DNA of 64,000 bases from Chromatiales bacterium (GTDB lineage: Bacteria; Pseudomonadota; Gammaproteobacteria; JAHELT01): contig JAHELT010000004.1 in assembly GCA_024644045.1 (NCBI GenBank), forward strand, positions 1-64,000, given 5' to 3'. This document shows positions 43,684 to 54,554 of the stretch, piece by piece; position 1 is the first letter of the stretch, and every line of letters starts with the position of its first letter. The notes under the pieces were generated by a model. The model saw only the letters and a program-made list of their open reading frames with translations, had not been told where the DNA came from and ran no database searches. The position numbers and the translations under genes are program-made.

Positions 43684-44805
43684 ATGTCCAAGCGCGATTA
43701 CTACGAGGTTCTTGGCGTTTCGCAAACCGCGTCGGAGGCCGATCTGAAGACGGCCTACCGACGGCTCGCCATGAAGTATCATCCGGACCGCAACCCCGAC
43801 GACGCAGTGGCCGAGGAGAAGTTCAAAGAGGCGAAGATCGCGTTCGAGGTGCTCAGCGATCCGCAGAAACGCGCCGCCTACGACCAGTTCGGGCATGCCG
43901 GCGTCGACGCCGGCGCGGGTGCCGGCGGCGGCGCGGGCGGTGCCACGTTCAGCGACATCTTCGGCGACGTTTTCGGCGACATCTTCGGTGGCGGCGGCCG
44001 CCAGCGCAGCTACCGTGGCGCCGATCTGCAGTACAACCTGGAAGTCAGCCTGGAAGACGCCGTGATGGGCACCACGGCCAAGGTGCGCCTGCCGACCAAG
44101 GTGCGCTGCGACACCTGCGCAGGCAGCGGGGCCAAGGCCGGCACCAAGCCGGAAAGCTGCCGCACCTGCGGCGGGATCGGGCAGGTGCGCATGCAGCAGG
44201 GCTTCTTCTCGGTGCAGCAGACCTGCCCGAACTGCCGCGGAAGCGGTCAGATCATCAAAGATCCCTGCGGCGTATGCCGCGGCAGCGGCTGGCGCGAGGA
44301 GCAGAAGACGCTGTCGGTAAAAATCCCGGCCGGCGTGGACAACGGCGACCGCATCCGGCTGACCGGGGAAGGCGAGGTCAGCACCGACGGCGGTTCGCCG
44401 GGCGACCTCTACGTGCAGATCGCGGTTCGCCCGCATCCCATCTTCGGACGCGAGGGCGAAGACCTGACCTGCGAGGTGCCGATCAGTTTCACCGCCGCCG
44501 CGCTGGGCGGCGAGCTGCAGGTGCCGACGCTGGACGGGCGTGTCAAGCTCAAAATACCCTCGGGCACCCAGTCCGAGAAGGTGTTCAGGCTGCGCGGCAA
44601 GGGCGTGCGTCCGGTGCGCGGAGGCGCAACCGGCGATCTGCTCTGCAAGGTACGCGTCGAGACGCCGGTGAACCTCACCGGCAAGCAGCGCGAACTGTTG
44701 AAAGAATTCGAAGCGACCATCAGCAGCAACGGCGGCAAACACAGCCCGCAGGAACGCAGCTGGCTGGATGGCGTGAAATCTTTCTTTGACGACATGCGGG
44801 CGTAG
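43684..44805 (+). CDS. dnaJ: Chaperone protein DnaJ (Hsp40)
   Basis: Cochaperone that stimulates DnaK ATPase and delivers substrates. A 373-residue class A Hsp40: J domain (1-70, with [10 protein letters not shown]), Gly-rich linker, four zinc-binding repeats ([32 protein letters not shown]) and the C-terminal peptide-binding domains. The ATG at 43684 is the family start ([13 protein letters not shown]); the open frame upstream is not conserved. Confidence 0.98.
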   Translation: MSKRDYYEVLGVSQTASEADLKTAYRRLAMKYHPDRNPDDAVAEEKFKEAKIAFEVLSDPQKRAAYDQFGHAGVDAGAGAGGGAGGATFSDIFGDVFGDIFGGGGRQRSYRGADLQYNLEVSLEDAVMGTTAKVRLPTKVRCDTCAGSGAKAGTKPESCRTCGGIGQVRMQQGFFSVQQTCPNCRGSGQIIKDPCGVCRGSGWREEQKTLSVKIPAGVDNGDRIRLTGEGEVSTDGGSPGDLYVQIAVRPHPIFGREGEDLTCEVPISFTAAALGGELQVPTLDGRVKLKIPSGTQSEKVFRLRGKGVRPVRGGATGDLLCKVRVETPVNLTGKQRELLKEFEATISSNGGKHSPQERSWLDGVKSFFDDMRA

Positions 44806-44845
44806 AAGCCGGTGATCGCAGCGGCGTGAGGCCGGCTGCGGGTAG

Positions 44846-45676
<831 letters not shown>

Positions 45677-45764
45677 CGGCAATCGACCCCGGCCGGAGGA
45701 CGCGTGGGTCCGCCGGTACGAACACGCCGTAAAAACTACAAGACTCTAAGAACAGGGCAAACGC

Positions 45765-46703
45765 ATGCAATTCTCCGCTTTGTTCCCCGGACAGGGATCT
45801 CAGTCCGTGGGCATGCTGAAGGAACTCTCCGAGGCCTATCCCCAGGTGGTAGGGGCGACGTTTGCGGAGGCCGGCTCGCTGCTCGACTACGATCTGTGGC
45901 GCCTGATTCAGAACGGACCGCCGGAGGTGCTGAACCGCACTCAGTTCACGCAGCCCGCGATGCTGGCGACGGGCGTGGCCGCCTGGCGCGTCTGGCGCGC
46001 TGCGGGCGGACCGCCGCCGGCCGCGGTCGCCGGGCACAGTCTGGGTGAATTCAGCGCCCTGGTTGCCGCCGACGCGCTGGATCTGGCGCAGGCCACCAGG
46101 CTGGTGGGCCTGCGCGGCGAGATCATGCAGGCGGCGGTGCCCGAAGGGGAAGGTGCGGTGGCGGCAATCGTGGGGCTGGACGCCGCGGGCGTTGCGGCGG
46201 CCTGCGCCAACGCCGCGCAGGGGCAGACAGTGGAACCGGTGAACTTCAATGCGCCGCAGCAGACGGTCATCGCCGGACACGCCGAGGCGGTTGCCCGCGC
46301 CATGCAGGAGGCCAGAACCGGCGGTGCCAGGCATGCGGTGCTGTTGCCCGTCAGCGTCCCGGTTCACAGCAGCCTGATGGGGCCGGCGGCGCAGCGCTTT
46401 GCCGAGCACATCGACGGGCTGGATCTGCGTATGCCCGATGTCCCTGTCGTGCAGAACGTGGCCGCGAAGGCCTGCAACAGCGTCGAGGAGCTACGCAAAA
46501 CGTTGCGGGCACACCTGGACAGCAGCGTTTTGTGGTCGGCGAGCGTGCTCGCAATGCGGGCGCAAACCGGCGATCTGTTCATCGAGTTCGGCCCCGGCAA
46601 GGTGCTTGCGGGACTTTGCAAGCGTATTGACCGCGCCCTGATCGCTGCGGGCGTGGACAGTCCCGATGGCCTGCAGCGCGCACTGGCACTGGTGGTGGAG
46701 TGA
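45765..46703 (+). CDS. fabD: Malonyl-CoA:ACP transacylase
   Basis: Loads malonyl groups on acyl carrier protein for fatty-acid elongation. A 312-residue protein with nucleophile Ser in AGHSLGEFSAL, substrate Arg in VGLRGEIMQ and His in PVSVPVHSSLM. It opens the fab operon here; the plsX and fabH genes that usually precede fabD are absent upstream in the window. Confidence 0.97.
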   Translation: MQFSALFPGQGSQSVGMLKELSEAYPQVVGATFAEAGSLLDYDLWRLIQNGPPEVLNRTQFTQPAMLATGVAAWRVWRAAGGPPPAAVAGHSLGEFSALVAADALDLAQATRLVGLRGEIMQAAVPEGEGAVAAIVGLDAAGVAAACANAAQGQTVEPVNFNAPQQTVIAGHAEAVARAMQEARTGGARHAVLLPVSVPVHSSLMGPAAQRFAEHIDGLDLRMPDVPVVQNVAAKACNSVEELRKTLRAHLDSSVLWSASVLAMRAQTGDLFIEFGPGKVLAGLCKRIDRALIAAGVDSPDGLQRALALVVE

Positions 46704-46745
46704 GGCGTAGCATGGATTCCTGCCGCGGCCGCCGATAAAGGAACT

Positions 46746-47495
46746 ATGACCATGCAGCTAGACAAACAAGTGGCGCTGGTAACTGGCGCGAGCCGCGGTA
46801 TCGGCCGGCGGATCGCGACGCACCTTGCCGAACAAGGCGCCGTGGTGATAGGCACGGCTACCGGTGACACGGGTGTGGCGCGTATCGCCAGCGATTTGAG
46901 CGGCATGCCCAATCCTGGCGCCGGTCGTGTGCTCGATGTGCGCAACGGGCAAGCGGTACAGCAGCTGGTGGAGGCCGTCGCGGGAGAGTTCGGGGCGGTG
47001 CAGATCCTGGTGAACAACGCCGGTATCACGCTCGACAACCTGCTGATGCGCATGAAGGACGAAGAATGGGACACGATCCTCGACACCAATTTGAGCTCCG
47101 TGTACCGCCTGAGCAAAGCGTGTCTGCGCGGGATGATGAAAGCCCGGCAGGGGCGCATCATCAACATCACCTCGGTGGTAGGCGTGAGCGGCAATCCGGG
47201 GCAGACCAATTACGCGGCAGCCAAGGCCGGAATGATCGGGTTCACCAAGTCACTGGCTCGCGAGGTGGCGTCACGCAACATCACCGTGAACGCCGTTGCG
47301 CCGGGGTTCATCGAGACTGATATGACGCAAGCTTTGCCCGATGCGCAGCGTGAAGCACTGCTTGCACAGATCCCGATGCAACGTCTGGGTTCGGGCGATG
47401 ACATAGCCGCTGCGGTGTGCTTTCTGGCCGGTCCTCACGCCGCTTACATCACCGGACAGACGCTCCATGTGAACGGCGGCATGTACTTGCCATGA
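46746..47495 (+). CDS. fabG: 3-oxoacyl-ACP reductase
   Basis: NADPH-dependent reduction of beta-ketoacyl-ACP. A 249-residue short-chain dehydrogenase: VTGASRGIGRRIA (nucleotide loop), NNAGIT, catalytic Ser-Tyr-Lys in NITSVVGVSGNPGQTNYAAAK, and the FabG end. ATG at 46746 or 46752 are both possible; I used the first. Confidence 0.97.
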   Translation: MTMQLDKQVALVTGASRGIGRRIATHLAEQGAVVIGTATGDTGVARIASDLSGMPNPGAGRVLDVRNGQAVQQLVEAVAGEFGAVQILVNNAGITLDNLLMRMKDEEWDTILDTNLSSVYRLSKACLRGMMKARQGRIINITSVVGVSGNPGQTNYAAAKAGMIGFTKSLAREVASRNITVNAVAPGFIETDMTQALPDAQREALLAQIPMQRLGSGDDIAAAVCFLAGPHAAYITGQTLHVNGGMYLP

Positions 47496-47624
47496 GCCCC
47501 CGGGGGATGTTCTAACCGAACTCAAGAGGTGAGTGTAAGCTTCTGTTTTTGTTCTTTTAACGAGTGTGGGCGAATCGTGAACAGAGCAACGCCGGTCGCG
47601 CTGGCTTGAGAGCACCTAATTCTC

Positions 47625-47630
47625 TACAAT
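47625..47630 (+). promoter_or_regulatory. Candidate -10 for acpP
   Basis: TACAAT lies about 65 bases before the acpP ATG, with only a weak -35 (TGGCTT) 17 bases upstream. acpP normally has its own promoter because its product is made in large excess, and the 199-base gap after fabG fits that. A GGAGG ribosome site follows at about 47680. Confidence 0.45.
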
Positions 47631-47694
47631 AGCGCGGCACCGCGGTCCGGCCCGGCCGGGCGGGTGGCGTTCCATTTTTGGAGGTCTTGTTTCT

Positions 47695-47931
47695 ATGAGC
47701 AGTGTCGAAGAACGGGTCAAAAAAATCGTAATCGAGCAGCTGGGCGTAAAAGAAGAAGAGGTGACCAACAGCGCATCATTCGTCGATGACCTGGGCGCTG
47801 ACTCGTTGGATACCGTCGAACTCGTGATGGCCTTAGAAGAAGAGTTTGAATGTGAAATTCCAGACGAGGAGGCGGAGAACATCACCACTGTCCAGCAGGC
47901 GGTGGAGTATGTGGAGGCCCACCTTAACTAA
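47695..47931 (+). CDS. acpP: Acyl carrier protein
   Basis: The 78-residue acidic carrier of fatty-acid synthesis. The phosphopantetheine serine lies in [16 protein letters not shown]. The protein has the standard four-helix length and low basic content. It is preceded by a strong GGAGG ribosome site. Confidence 0.98.
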   Translation: MSSVEERVKKIVIEQLGVKEEEVTNSASFVDDLGADSLDTVELVMALEEEFECEIPDEEAENITTVQQAVEYVEAHLN

Positions 47932-48117
47932 TAATTCGTACTGATGACGTGGCGCCGCCGCTGCGCCATCCTTCGCGCGGTTGCGTGACGACTGGTGTAC
48001 CACTCAACTGATTTCAATTTAGCGTTATGCACGCGGCCACGACGAGTCGCCGCCACGGTGTGCCGCGCGCCCGACGGTTCGCGCGACGCGTCGGATGTGA
48101 TTTGCGAGAGGCAATAA

Positions 48118-49359
<1,242 letters not shown>

Positions 49360-49414
49360 GCGCCGGCCGTGTGCCGATGCCCCGCCGCGATCACCTCGCC
49401 GCAGCTGAGGCCCC

Positions 49415-50446
49415 ATGCCCCGTCCGCTGATATGGACCGTCAACGCAGCCATTCTGATCGGGAGCGCGCTGCTCATCGGGTGGGGCGACGTGAGCGGATT
49501 CCTGCACAGTCCGATGTCCGGCGAGCGCGAGCCCTTTAACTACGACGTTGATCCGGGCACCTCGATCCGGCGTATCGGCAGCGAATTGCAAGAGCGCGGC
49601 GTGTTGCGCCATCCCTTCTACTGGGAACTGTACGCGCGCCTCACCGGTGTGGCTAAACGCGTGAAGACGGGCGAGTACCGCATCGACCCGCGGCAGTCGC
49701 CGGTCCGCCTGCTGCGCCAGCTGACCGAGGGGCGGGTCATTCAATACAGCTTTACCCTGATCGAGGGGTGGACGTTCCGTCAACTGCGCGCTGCGCTGCA
49801 CGTCGACCCGATCCTGCTCAGGACGCTGCAGGACAGCTCGGACGCGCAGATCATGGCGGCTCTGGGGGCGCAAGACGAGCACCCGGAAGGCTGGTTCCTC
49901 CCGGACACCTACTACTTCCCGCGCGGCACCACGGATCTAGAGTTCCTGCAGCGCGCCTACAGAGGCATGCAGGACGAGCTGACCGCCGAATGGGCCGAAC
50001 GGGCCGCGGACCTGCCGTTGAAATCCCCGTACGAAGCGCTGACCCTGGCCTCGATCGTAGAGCGTGAAACCGCAGTCCCGGAGGAGCGTGCCACGATCGC
50101 CGGTGTGTTCATCGAGCGGCTTCGCCGCAAGATGTACCTGCAGACCGACCCCACTGTTATCTACGGCATGGGCGAGCGTTACAATGGACGTATTCGTTAC
50201 AGCGATCTGCGGCGCGACACGCCCTACAATACCTACACGCGTGCCGGACTCACCCCGACCCCGATCGCCATGCCGAGCGCCGAGTCGATTCATGCGGCCC
50301 TGCATCCAGCGTTCAGCGGGGCCCTGTACTTCGTGGCGCGCGGCGACGGCACCCACCAGTTTTCCGCCTCGCTGCAGGAGCACAACGAAGCCGTAATCAA
50401 GTACCAGCTGGACGGCGACGCCTCGCGCCTCAGGGGCAACCGTTGA
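49415..50446 (+). CDS. mltG: Endolytic murein transglycosylase
   Basis: Inner-membrane enzyme that cleaves nascent peptidoglycan strands and sets their length. A 343-residue protein with one N-terminal membrane helix (about 7-25), then a LysM-like and YceG catalytic domain. The catalytic Glu is in [19 protein letters not shown], and DPTVIYGMG is diagnostic. The stop overlaps the tmk start by 3 bases. Confidence 0.95.
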   Translation: MPRPLIWTVNAAILIGSALLIGWGDVSGFLHSPMSGEREPFNYDVDPGTSIRRIGSELQERGVLRHPFYWELYARLTGVAKRVKTGEYRIDPRQSPVRLLRQLTEGRVIQYSFTLIEGWTFRQLRAALHVDPILLRTLQDSSDAQIMAALGAQDEHPEGWFLPDTYYFPRGTTDLEFLQRAYRGMQDELTAEWAERAADLPLKSPYEALTLASIVERETAVPEERATIAGVFIERLRRKMYLQTDPTVIYGMGERYNGRIRYSDLRRDTPYNTYTRAGLTPTPIAMPSAESIHAALHPAFSGALYFVARGDGTHQFSASLQEHNEAVIKYQLDGDASRLRGNR

Positions 50447-51072
50447 GCGGGCGGTTCATTACGTTCGAGGGTATCGAGGGCGTTGGTAAATCGACCCAGC
50501 TCGAGGTGGCCCGGGGGTATCTGCAACAGCGCGGTATTGACGTCGCCGTCACGCGCGAACCCGGCGGCACGCCGCTGGCGGAAAAGATCCGCGCGCTGCT
50601 GCTGGATGCCGGCCATACGGCAATGGCGCCGGACGCTGAATTGCTGCTGATGTTCGCGGCGCGCGCCCAGCACCTCGCCGAGAAGATACTGCCGACGCTC
50701 GCGGCCGGACGCTGGGTGCTGTGCGATCGTTTCACCGATGCGACCTACGCCTACCAAGGCGGCGGCAGAGGCATCGGCGCAGAACGGGTCGCGGCCGTCG
50801 AGCAGCTGGTGCAGGGCGCGTTACGCCCGGATGCAACCATACTGCTCGACGCACCGCCGCAGGTCGGGCTGGCGCGGGCGCGCGCGCGCGGCGCGGGCGC
50901 GGATCGCTTCGAGAGCGAGCAGCTGCGGTTCTTCGAGCGCGTGCGCGACGCTTACCTGCAGCGTGCGACCGCCCACGCCGGGCGGTTTACGGTGATCGAT
51001 GCGACCGCGGAGCTCGCCGAGGTGTCGCGACAGGTCACCGGAGTACTGGATCGACTGCTTACGGAGCAATGA
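50443..51072 (+). CDS. tmk: Thymidylate kinase
   Basis: Phosphorylates dTMP to dTDP. A 209-residue P-loop kinase: the P-loop is [12 protein letters not shown], the DR(Y/F) motif is [17 protein letters not shown], and the lid follows. The start is a rare TTG that overlaps the mltG stop (TTGA), with AGGGG in front; it is the only start that keeps the conserved first strand FITFEG. Confidence 0.95.
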   Translation: MSGRFITFEGIEGVGKSTQLEVARGYLQQRGIDVAVTREPGGTPLAEKIRALLLDAGHTAMAPDAELLLMFAARAQHLAEKILPTLAAGRWVLCDRFTDATYAYQGGGRGIGAERVAAVEQLVQGALRPDATILLDAPPQVGLARARARGAGADRFESEQLRFFERVRDAYLQRATAHAGRFTVIDATAELAEVSRQVTGVLDRLLTEQ

Positions 51073-51076
51073 CTCA

Positions 51077-52072
51077 GTGGACATAGATATCAGCACCTGG
51101 CATGGAGCCGCTGCGGCGCGTGCGTCGCAGGCACTGCAGAACGGCCGGTTAGGGCATGCCCAGCTGCTTTGCGGCGTGCCCGGAATCGGCAAGCGGGTGT
51201 TCGTACGCTGGCTGGCGCGGCTGCTGCTGTGCCAGCAACCGCGCCTCGCCGAGCAGCCCGCCCCCTGCGGCGAGTGCAAAGCCTGCCGGCTGAGCGACGC
51301 CGGAACGCACCCCGATTTCATGGCGCTGGCGCCCGAGGCGCCCGCGAAATCCATCGGCGTCGACGCCGTGCGCGCGTTCAATGCGCAGCTGGCTCTGACC
51401 GCACAACTGTCCGGCAATCGCGTCGGGATCGTGGATCCGGCCGACGCCATGACCACCAACGCCGCAAACGGACTGCTCAAGTCGCTGGAGGAGCCGCCGC
51501 CCGGCACCTATCTGATTCTCGTGAGCGACTTTCCGGCCCGCCTGCTGCCCACCGTTCGCAGCCGCTGTCAGCTGATTGAGCTGCACCGGCCGCCCGCGTC
51601 CGCTGCCCTGGCGTGGCTGGCGCCGCAGGTCGGCGATGAGCAGGCGAAGCACTGGTTAAGTGTTGCCCGCGGCGCGCCGCTAAAGGCTCTGGAGCTCGCA
51701 GACGAAGAGCAACGCGCGTTTCGCGACGGCCTGTTCGAATCCTTCGACGCCGTGCTCAGCCACAGCGCTGATCCGGTGCGCGCGGCGGGCCGCTACGCAC
51801 GCGCCCCGCTGGCATCGCTGCTGAGTTGTGTGGACTCGTGGACAACCGATCTGATCCGCTTGACCGCGGCCGGACCCGGGGCGCCGATGAGCAATACGGA
51901 CCTGCGCAGCGCGCTTTCCAGGTACGGTGGGAAACTCGACTTGCAGGGGTTGTTCCGCTATCTTGACCGCGTGCGCGATAGTGCGGCCAGCCCGGTTGCG
52001 CTGAACACCCAGCTGGTCGTCGAGGAACTGTTCATTTCTGCGAGTCGATTGGGCAGCACTGCTGAGAGGTAG
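51077..52072 (+). CDS. holB: DNA polymerase III delta' subunit
   Basis: Clamp-loader subunit of 331 residues, AAA+ fold. It retains GVPGIGKR and the zinc cysteines (Cys-x2-Cys-x2-Cys in CGECKAC), then SLEEPPPGTYLILVS and SRCQLIEL. The start is a GTG at 51077, a few bases after tmk, with GGAG ten bases upstream. Confidence 0.93.
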   Translation: MDIDISTWHGAAAARASQALQNGRLGHAQLLCGVPGIGKRVFVRWLARLLLCQQPRLAEQPAPCGECKACRLSDAGTHPDFMALAPEAPAKSIGVDAVRAFNAQLALTAQLSGNRVGIVDPADAMTTNAANGLLKSLEEPPPGTYLILVSDFPARLLPTVRSRCQLIELHRPPASAALAWLAPQVGDEQAKHWLSVARGAPLKALELADEEQRAFRDGLFESFDAVLSHSADPVRAAGRYARAPLASLLSCVDSWTTDLIRLTAAGPGAPMSNTDLRSALSRYGGKLDLQGLFRYLDRVRDSAASPVALNTQLVVEELFISASRLGSTAER

Positions 52073-52078
52073 CCGAGC

Positions 52079-52423
52079 ATGGCGCAGAGTCGTCAAGGAA
52101 TACTGTCGCTGACTATCAAGGACAAGGGGGCGCTGTACGCGGCCTACATGCCCTTCGTCAAAAACGGCGGGCTGTTCATACCTACGAACAAGAAGTATCA
52201 GCTGGGCGATGAGGTATTCATGCTGCTCACGCTGATGGATGATGCAGAACGCATCCCGGTGGCGGGGCGCATCGTTTGGATTACACCGCAGGGCGCTCAG
52301 GGCAACAAGACCGCGGGTATCGGCGTACAGTTCAGCGATCAGGACAACGGCGCTACGCGCAACAAGATCGAAACCTACCTGGCCGGCGCTTTGCAGGCGG
52401 ACCGCCCCACCCACACCATGTAA
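52079..52423 (+). CDS. pilZ: PilZ-domain protein, type IV pilus assembly
   Basis: A 114-residue single PilZ domain like Pseudomonas PilZ: GILSLTIKDKGALYAAYMPF, FIPTNKKYQLGDEVFMLL, and VAGRIVWITPQGAQGNK. The cyclic-di-GMP-binding RxxxR motif is not visible at the N-terminus, as expected for the pilus-type PilZ that acts by protein contacts. It begins 6 bases after holB. Confidence 0.93.
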   Translation: MAQSRQGILSLTIKDKGALYAAYMPFVKNGGLFIPTNKKYQLGDEVFMLLTLMDDAERIPVAGRIVWITPQGAQGNKTAGIGVQFSDQDNGATRNKIETYLAGALQADRPTHTM

Positions 52424-52425
52424 GA

Positions 52426-54132
52426 TCAGCCGATCGCGTGCTCCTCCTTGCGCAGCTCTTCCAGCGTGTGCAGGTACGCGTGGATGACCGCTGCTTCGTA
52501 CAGCGCCCCCAGATAGGCGCCCTGCTCGTCGACCACGGGCGCGCTTTCACCGTGGAAGTTCTCGAGCGTGTGCATCGCCTCCCAGATCGAGGTCGCACTG
52601 CGCAGCGTCAGATGGTTCTCGATCACGTGCGCCAGCACCGGATCCGTCGGCGACTGGGCGACGTTCAACTCCAGATCGCGGAGGTGGACGACGCCCAGGT
52701 AGGCGCCGTCACGATTCACGATGTGCGCTTCGGACGCGTTGTGGCCGAGCATCCGGTCACGTGCCCGCAGCAGCGAAGCGTCCGGCGGCAGGGTGAGCAC
52801 CGAATCCGACAGGTAGTCCCTTATCGGTTCGTGCTGCAGGCGCACCCGCTCCACGCCCATGGAAAAATCTATACCCCGTGACTGCAGCCGCAGGTCGTAA
52901 AAGGATCTGCCGTACAGACGATAGGACACCAGGTTGGCGAACACCACCGTGATCATCACGGCGATCGTGAGCTCGTAGTCGTGGGTGAGCTCGAACACGA
53001 TGAGGATCGCGGTGAGCGGGGCGCCGATGACGGCGCTGGCAACAGCGGCCATGGCGCCCACTGCGAACACTTGCGGGGAGGCGGCCAGCAGCGCCGGCAC
53101 GCTCAAGGAAAGCAGAACCGCGAACAGGCTGCCGAACAGCGTGCCCAGCAGCAGGGCGGGGCTGAGGATGCCGCCCGCGAAACCGAATCCCAGGCACACC
53201 GCCGTCGCCAGCGTCTTGGCGACCAGCACCAGGGCCATACCCGCCGCGTCGAGTTCGCCCAGTAGCGTCTGGCGCAGCGCCCACAGTCCGGTGCCCAGCA
53301 CTTCGGGAACCCCCAGCGCAATCAGCCAGAGTATCAGCGCCGCGCAGACCGGTTTCAGCCAGCCGGGGATGATGCTGCGCACGGCGATCCCCTCGCTGAA
53401 GTCGACCAGGTGCATGAAGTACTTCGCGAACAGCGCGCTCAACACCCCAAGCACCGCGAGCGCAACATAGCTCAGGGGCGGCAGCGTGTCGGTGGTCTGG
53501 ATCATGCGCAGCGTTTCTGCATCGAACAGGCTGCTCCCGAACAGGTGACCCGTCACCGCGGCCACCGTAATCGGGGCGAACGCCCGCAGCGAGTAGTGCC
53601 GCAGCAGGATCTCGTGGGCGAAGATCACGCCGGCGATGGGTGCCGAAAACGCCGCGGCTATGGCGGCGGATACCCCGCAACCTACACCGATGCGCGCCAT
53701 CTGCCCGCCGAACGGTCGGGTGTGCGCGATAACCGAGCCCAGAGTAGCCCCGAAATGCACCAGCGGTCCGTACTGACCGGCGGAGGCACCGCTGCCGAGC
53801 GCAATGAAGTTTGCCAGCGTGCCGCGCAGCCCGACGAGCCCGTCGATACGTCCGGCGTTGCAGTGGGTGGCCTCGATCGTCTCGACCGGCCCCACTGACC
53901 GGCCGCGCTGCAGCACGCCGACCACCAGGCTGCCGACCAGCAGGATCTCGAGCAGGTGCCAGGCATTGCCGGATTCCGCGTCTGCGTGCGGCGGTCCGAT
54001 GCGCAGCCACTCATTCAGCAACTCGATCCCGGTCACGAACAGGTTGGACAGAAATCCCGCGACCAGTCCGATGGCGGTGCCGAAAAGGGCCAGGACGATC
54101 ACGCTGCGGATCAGTGAACGGGCGGTGCTCAT
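52426..54132 (-). CDS. ClC family chloride channel/transporter with CBS domains
   Basis: A 568-residue protein with about 430 residues of ClC membrane domain followed by two CBS domains (about 450-555). The helix N end reads GGILSPALLLGTLFG (the GxFxP region). The helix F motif, GREGP in CLC-ec1, reads GQYGP (118-123), so Tyr121 replaces the gating glutamate. In APIAGVIFAHEIL the residue aligned by eye with the internal proton glutamate (E203) is Ile175, next to Glu174. With both key acids changed, a passive channel rather than a Cl-/H+ antiporter is likely. It is convergent with pilZ. Confidence 0.9.
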   Translation of the reverse strand: MSTARSLIRSVIVLALFGTAIGLVAGFLSNLFVTGIELLNEWLRIGPPHADAESGNAWHLLEILLVGSLVVGVLQRGRSVGPVETIEATHCNAGRIDGLVGLRGTLANFIALGSGASAGQYGPLVHFGATLGSVIAHTRPFGGQMARIGVGCGVSAAIAAAFSAPIAGVIFAHEILLRHYSLRAFAPITVAAVTGHLFGSSLFDAETLRMIQTTDTLPPLSYVALAVLGVLSALFAKYFMHLVDFSEGIAVRSIIPGWLKPVCAALILWLIALGVPEVLGTGLWALRQTLLGELDAAGMALVLVAKTLATAVCLGFGFAGGILSPALLLGTLFGSLFAVLLSLSVPALLAASPQVFAVGAMAAVASAVIGAPLTAILIVFELTHDYELTIAVMITVVFANLVSYRLYGRSFYDLRLQSRGIDFSMGVERVRLQHEPIRDYLSDSVLTLPPDASLLRARDRMLGHNASEAHIVNRDGAYLGVVHLRDLELNVAQSPTDPVLAHVIENHLTLRSATSIWEAMHTLENFHGESAPVVDEQGAYLGALYEAAVIHAYLHTLEELRKEEHAIG

Positions 54133-54157
54133 GCTCGATAAATGAGGTTAAAAATGT

Positions 54158-54163
54158 ATTGTA
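54158..54163 (-). promoter_or_regulatory. Candidate -10 for the ClC gene
   Basis: On the minus strand TACAAT lies about 26 bases before the ClC ATG, in an AT-rich stretch, with a weak -35 (ATTAGA) 17 bases upstream. The -35 falls within the tail of the LysR remnant. Confidence 0.35.
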
Positions 54164-54165
54164 AA

Positions 54166-54429
54166 CTACTGAATAGCAGCTCTAATTAGTGGTGATTCGC
54201 AGCCCCGCGCTCTGCAGGTGCAGCGCGACAGGCGTCGCGGAATGTCCAGCAGCGCCTCGCTGAGCCCGGTGAGTCGCTCGAACAGCTGGGCGGCGCAGCG
54301 GCTTTTCAGCCCGCGCCCGTGATCGGACAAGGTCGGCCGGGTGACGTGCATGGCGCGCGCGGCCTGCGTGAAGGTGCCGTGGCCGGCGACTGCATGAAAC
54401 GCGCGCAGCTGTGCGTGATTGATAGCCAT
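54166..54429 (-). pseudogene. Decayed LysR-type regulator of phosphonate genes
   Basis: An 87-codon frame starting INHAQLRAFHAVAGHGTFTQ, then AARAMHVTRPTLSDH and LKSRCAAQLFER, is the winged helix of a LysR protein of the 2-aminoethylphosphonate-associated type. After LFER the usual loop (RGRxVxLTxLG) is missing and the frame resumes with SEALLDIPRRLSR, consistent with a deletion. It then drifts into unrelated Cys/Arg-rich sequence; in the next frame ALHLQSAGLRITTN resembles the start of the ligand domain, suggesting a frameshift. The rest of the ligand domain is gone. It sits divergently beside phnW, where an intact regulator would be expected. Confidence 0.75.
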
Positions 54430-54435
54430 CGCCTG

Positions 54436-54463
54436 TTGTCCTGTCCCACAAGTAACGTACTAT
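54436..54463 (+). promoter_or_regulatory. Candidate sigma-70 promoter of phnW
   Basis: TTGTCC, 16 bases, TACTAT lie between the decayed regulator and phnW, about 90 bases before the phnW ATG. The gap is the natural place for a LysR-controlled promoter, but no intact regulator is encoded on the adjoining side. Confidence 0.4.
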
Positions 54464-54554
54464 TCTGCGAGCCGTTCACGGATATCGACTGGATCAGCGT
54501 AGTGCGCACGCCCCGGAGCAGGCAAGCCGGCGGGTGTACGAAGCGGAGATACAC

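Noticed and set aside
47496-47520. CCCCCGGGGG palindrome after fabG as a terminator
   Set aside because: It has no loop and no following T-run, so it does not form a standard terminator.
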